DNA from: Actinomycetota bacterium | Lineage (GTDB): Bacteria > Actinomycetota > Actinomycetes > S36-B12 > UBA5976 | Length of the DNA stretch: 7,529 bases | Direction: 5' to 3' | Assembly (NCBI GenBank): GCA_009918865.1 | Contig: RGCY01000058.1 | Coordinates: 1 to 7,529, forward strand | Shown: one piece after another, positions 5,507 through 7,529 of the stretch | Position numbering within the stretch: position 1 is the stretch's first letter | Layout of the letters: each line of letters begins with the position of its first letter | The notes under the pieces: model-generated | The model's input: the letters and a program-made list of their open reading frames with translations, nothing else | Database searches by the model: none | Told to the model about the DNA's origin: nothing | Program-made: the position numbers and the translations under genes

Positions 5507-6691
5507 GCCGTCAGTTCGTGAACTGCGAGCAAAGCGCATAACGCCTGTTGCGATGATGCTTGCGGCAACGGACGCGCAGAGGACTCCGACCTTGGCTTGA
5601 GCCAGTAGCTCCGGCGTCTTCGCATAGGCAAGTTCGCTCACGAGCAGCGCCACTGTGAAACCCACTCCAGCAAGACAGGCAACGACAGCAAGTTGACGCG
5701 TTTGTAACCCTGCTGCAACTTCACCGCGCAACCAACGCACTGCCACCCAGAATCCGAGTGCAACCCCAATCGGTTGTCCAATGACCAGCCCGAGAATCAC
5801 TGCCAGCGCTGGTTGTGCCAGCAGACCGCCACTTGTCGTGACATCAACACCGACCGACACAAAGGCAAACAGGGGAACGGCAAGCCCAGCAACCCACGGT
5901 CGCAGCACCCGATCTGCGGTGTCAGCGCCAGTTTCCTCACGGCGCTGAGCCTTGGTGCTGCAGGCTAAACCGAACGCCATCCCCACGATGGTCGCGTGGA
6001 TTCCACTTTCGTGCATCGCCCACCAGCCGATGAGGAACACCACGGCATACACAGGACCGAACCGCACCTCTCTGCGTTGCAGAAGGGCCCACACCGCAAC
6101 ACACACCGCCGCGATGAGCAAAGACATGACGTGAACTGAGCCGGCGAATTTGAAGGCAATGATGAGAATCGAACCGACGTCGTTGATGACAGCGAGTCCG
6201 AGCAACAGCACGCGCACACCTGGGTGAACCCCGCGACCGGCTATAGCAAGCACGGCAAGTGCGAAGGCAATGTCTGTTGACGTTGGGACCGCCCAACCCA
6301 TACGAGTGTCTGCATTGGCTCCAGTTACTGCGCATACAGCAAGAAACACCCCCGCCGACAAGAGCATCCCACCCATGGCACCAAGCACTGGCACTGATGC
6401 AAGCCGCAGCGACGACAAACTTCCTGATGTCAACTCATGTTTCAATTCCGCACCAGCAACGAGAAAGAAGAAAGCGAGCAGAAAATCTGCAGCCCATTGC
6501 AAAGTTGTGAGGTGTAGATGCGTCCCTGGAACGCTGATGACATGTGCGGTGAAATCCTGGTAGCGCGAACTCAGTGGTGAGTTGGCCGCGAGCACTCCAA
6601 GTGCTGCGGCCGCGAGCATCAACCCACCACCGATAGTTTCGTCGTGCAGCACTCGTCTTAACCATTGTGCTTGGGCACGTGGACGCGACAT
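5504..6691 (-). CDS. nhaA: NhaA-family Na+/H+ antiporter with altered ion-site residues
   Basis: A 395-residue membrane protein with about 12 hydrophobic segments, full family length. Conserved NhaA landmarks are AGAELKHELTSGSLSSLR (79-96), PTSTDIAFAL (136-145) with Asp140 (E. coli Asp133), SGIHATIVG (229-237) with His232 (His225), VPLFAF (272-277) and GVGFTVALL (342-350). In the TM5 motif the sequence is AVINDVGS (167-174). Asn170 therefore replaces E. coli Asp163, while Asp171 keeps Asp164. In TM10 the sequence is LVIGQPIGV (302-310), so Gln306 replaces Lys300. Known NhaA proteins exchange 2 H+ per Na+ electrogenically; whether this one does is open (see findings). Its ATG overlaps the acs stop by one base (TGATG), so it is translated from the acs transcript. 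The membership call is secure; transport mode is inference. Confidence 0.94.
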   Translation of the reverse strand: MSRPRAQAQWLRRVLHDETIGGGLMLAAAALGVLAANSPLSSRYQDFTAHVISVPGTHLHLTTLQWAADFLLAFFFLVAGAELKHELTSGSLSSLRLASVPVLGAMGGMLLSAGVFLAVCAVTGANADTRMGWAVPTSTDIAFALAVLAIAGRGVHPGVRVLLLGLAVINDVGSILIIAFKFAGSVHVMSLLIAAVCVAVWALLQRREVRFGPVYAVVFLIGWWAMHESGIHATIVGMAFGLACSTKAQRREETGADTADRVLRPWVAGLAVPLFAFVSVGVDVTTSGGLLAQPALAVILGLVIGQPIGVALGFWVAVRWLRGEVAAGLQTRQLAVVACLAGVGFTVALLVSELAYAKTPELLAQAKVGVLCASVAASIIATGVMRFARSSRTDG

Positions 6692-7529
6692 CAGTCTTCC
6701 TCAGTGGTTCTGGCATTAAGGCCATCTGCGATGAGCCGCATGATGGTCGGGTCAGCCAAGGTCGTCACGTCGCCAAGATCGCGACTTTCTGCCACGTCGC
6801 GCAGCAGTCTGCGCATGATCTTTCCAGACCGAGTCTTGGGCAGTTCTGTGACAATCAAGATGCGCTTCGGGCGAGCAATCGCGCCAATCTCATGCGCCAC
6901 ATGTGCGCGCAGCCGCTCGGCAACGTTGGCATCATCTGCATGGCCTTTGCGCAGAATGACGAATGCAGCAATCGCTTGTCCGGTGACGTCATCTGCAGCA
7001 CCGACCACCGCTGCTTCAGCAACTGAGGGATGTGCCACTAACGCTGATTCGACTTCTGTTGTTGAGATGCGGTGACCTGACACATTCATCACATCGTCCA
7101 CACGACCGAGCAGCCACATTGCGCCGTCGTGGTCGTATTTCGCGCCATCACCTGCGAAGTACCTACCACTCCAGCGAGACCAGTAGGTGTCCACGTAGCG
7201 CTCGTCATCGCCCCAGATGCCACGCAGCATGGATGGCCACGGTTCGGTCAACACAAGGTAGCCGCCGTGTCCGTGACCAACCGGGCTGCCAGCATCATCA
7301 ACAATCGCAGCACTAATTCCCGGCAGAGGCGTCATTGCCGAACCAGGCTTGCAGTGTGTGACGCCGGGTAGTGGGCTAATCATGATTGCGCCAGTCTCGG
7401 TTTGCCACCAAGTGTCAACGATGGGGCAGCGGTTTCCACCGATGTGTTCGCGGTACCACATCCATGCTTCGGGGTTGATGGGTTCGCCAACCGAACCAAG
7501 GAGTCGCAGACTGCTTAGGTCGTGCTCAG
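6691..7529 (-). CDS. acs: Acetyl-CoA synthetase (AMP-forming), C-terminal part
   Basis: The last 278 residues; the N-terminus lies beyond the right edge and the first full codon here is at 7527. The enzyme activates acetate with ATP and CoA through acetyl-AMP in the cytosol. Visible motifs are LRLLGSVGEPINPEAW, the adenylate-forming core motif DTWWQTETGA, and YFAGDGAKYDHDG with the ATP-ribose-binding Asp. The hinge region LLGRVDDVMNVSGHRIS is also present. The C-terminal signature PKTRSGKIMRRLLRD holds the catalytic lysine that is reversibly acetylated in bacterial Acs. These features separate it from ADP-forming and longer-chain acyl-CoA ligases, though propionyl-CoA synthetase is a close relative. 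It is the upstream gene of the acs-nhaA-holin operon. Its promoter and any CRP site are outside the window. acs next to this marP-crp block is an established actinobacterial arrangement. Confidence 0.95.
   Translation of the reverse strand, partial: EHDLSSLRLLGSVGEPINPEAWMWYREHIGGNRCPIVDTWWQTETGAIMISPLPGVTHCKPGSAMTPLPGISAAIVDDAGSPVGHGHGGYLVLTEPWPSMLRGIWGDDERYVDTYWSRWSGRYFAGDGAKYDHDGAMWLLGRVDDVMNVSGHRISTTEVESALVAHPSVAEAAVVGAADDVTGQAIAAFVILRKGHADDANVAERLRAHVAHEIGAIARPKRILIVTELPKTRSGKIMRRLLRDVAESRDLGDVTTLADPTIMRLIADGLNARTTEED

Noticed and set aside
5040..5507. 155-codon plus-strand frame opposite the holin-like gene
   Set aside because: Mirrors the holin-like gene almost end to end and has Ser/Thr/Ile/Asn-rich antisense composition. 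The minus-strand protein has coherent membrane helices and a promoter-like element.

Overview
The window looks like chromosomal DNA from an actinobacterium. The gene order and strand pattern follow, as I recall it, the conserved block of Mycobacterium tuberculosis around Rv3667 to Rv3680: arsA-type ATPase, DUF4177, RidA, Crp, endonuclease III, TlpA-like thioredoxin, CoA-type Nudix, MarP protease, holin-like membrane protein and acetyl-CoA synthetase. By eye the base composition is mid-to-high GC, but lower than Streptomyces or Mycobacterium. I would not name a genus. No mobile element, CRISPR array, tRNA or rRNA is visible, and no gene-free stretch exceeds about 100 bases.

Left part (1-960): the first 68 codons of an ArsA-like ATPase run leftwards off the window. 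Diverging from it across 48 bases is a two-gene operon of a 52-residue DUF4177 protein and a RidA-family protein. Centre-left (961-2516): a Crp/Fnr regulator (minus strand) diverges from nth. Centre (1788-4993): nth, a lipoprotein thioredoxin, a CoA-diphosphatase-type Nudix hydrolase and MarP form a plus-strand operon in which each gene overlaps the next by 4 to 11 bases. Right part (5045-7529): a minus-strand operon reads acs (C-terminal 278 residues), then nhaA, then a two-helix holin-like protein. It converges on marP over a perfect 7-bp stem-loop.

Functionally the block mixes cAMP-type regulation, DNA base-excision repair, envelope redox and proteolysis (TlpA and MarP), metabolite and CoA clean-up (RidA, Nudix, Acs) and ion homeostasis (NhaA). 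The common theme may be envelope and acid or oxidative stress, as known for MarP in mycobacteria, but the link between all the genes is inference.

Two points stand out. First, the NhaA has Asn-Asp where E. coli NhaA has the Asp163-Asp164 pair, and Gln where E. coli has Lys300. Both partners of the salt bridge thought to underlie electrogenic exchange are therefore neutral, while the Na+-binding Asp164 and Asp133 equivalents remain. Second, the 7-mer CTAGGCT occurs three times in the window, each time exactly six bases before an ATG. This suggests leaderless transcription from a shared -10 element. The window otherwise reads as a conserved housekeeping region rather than a new multi-gene system.
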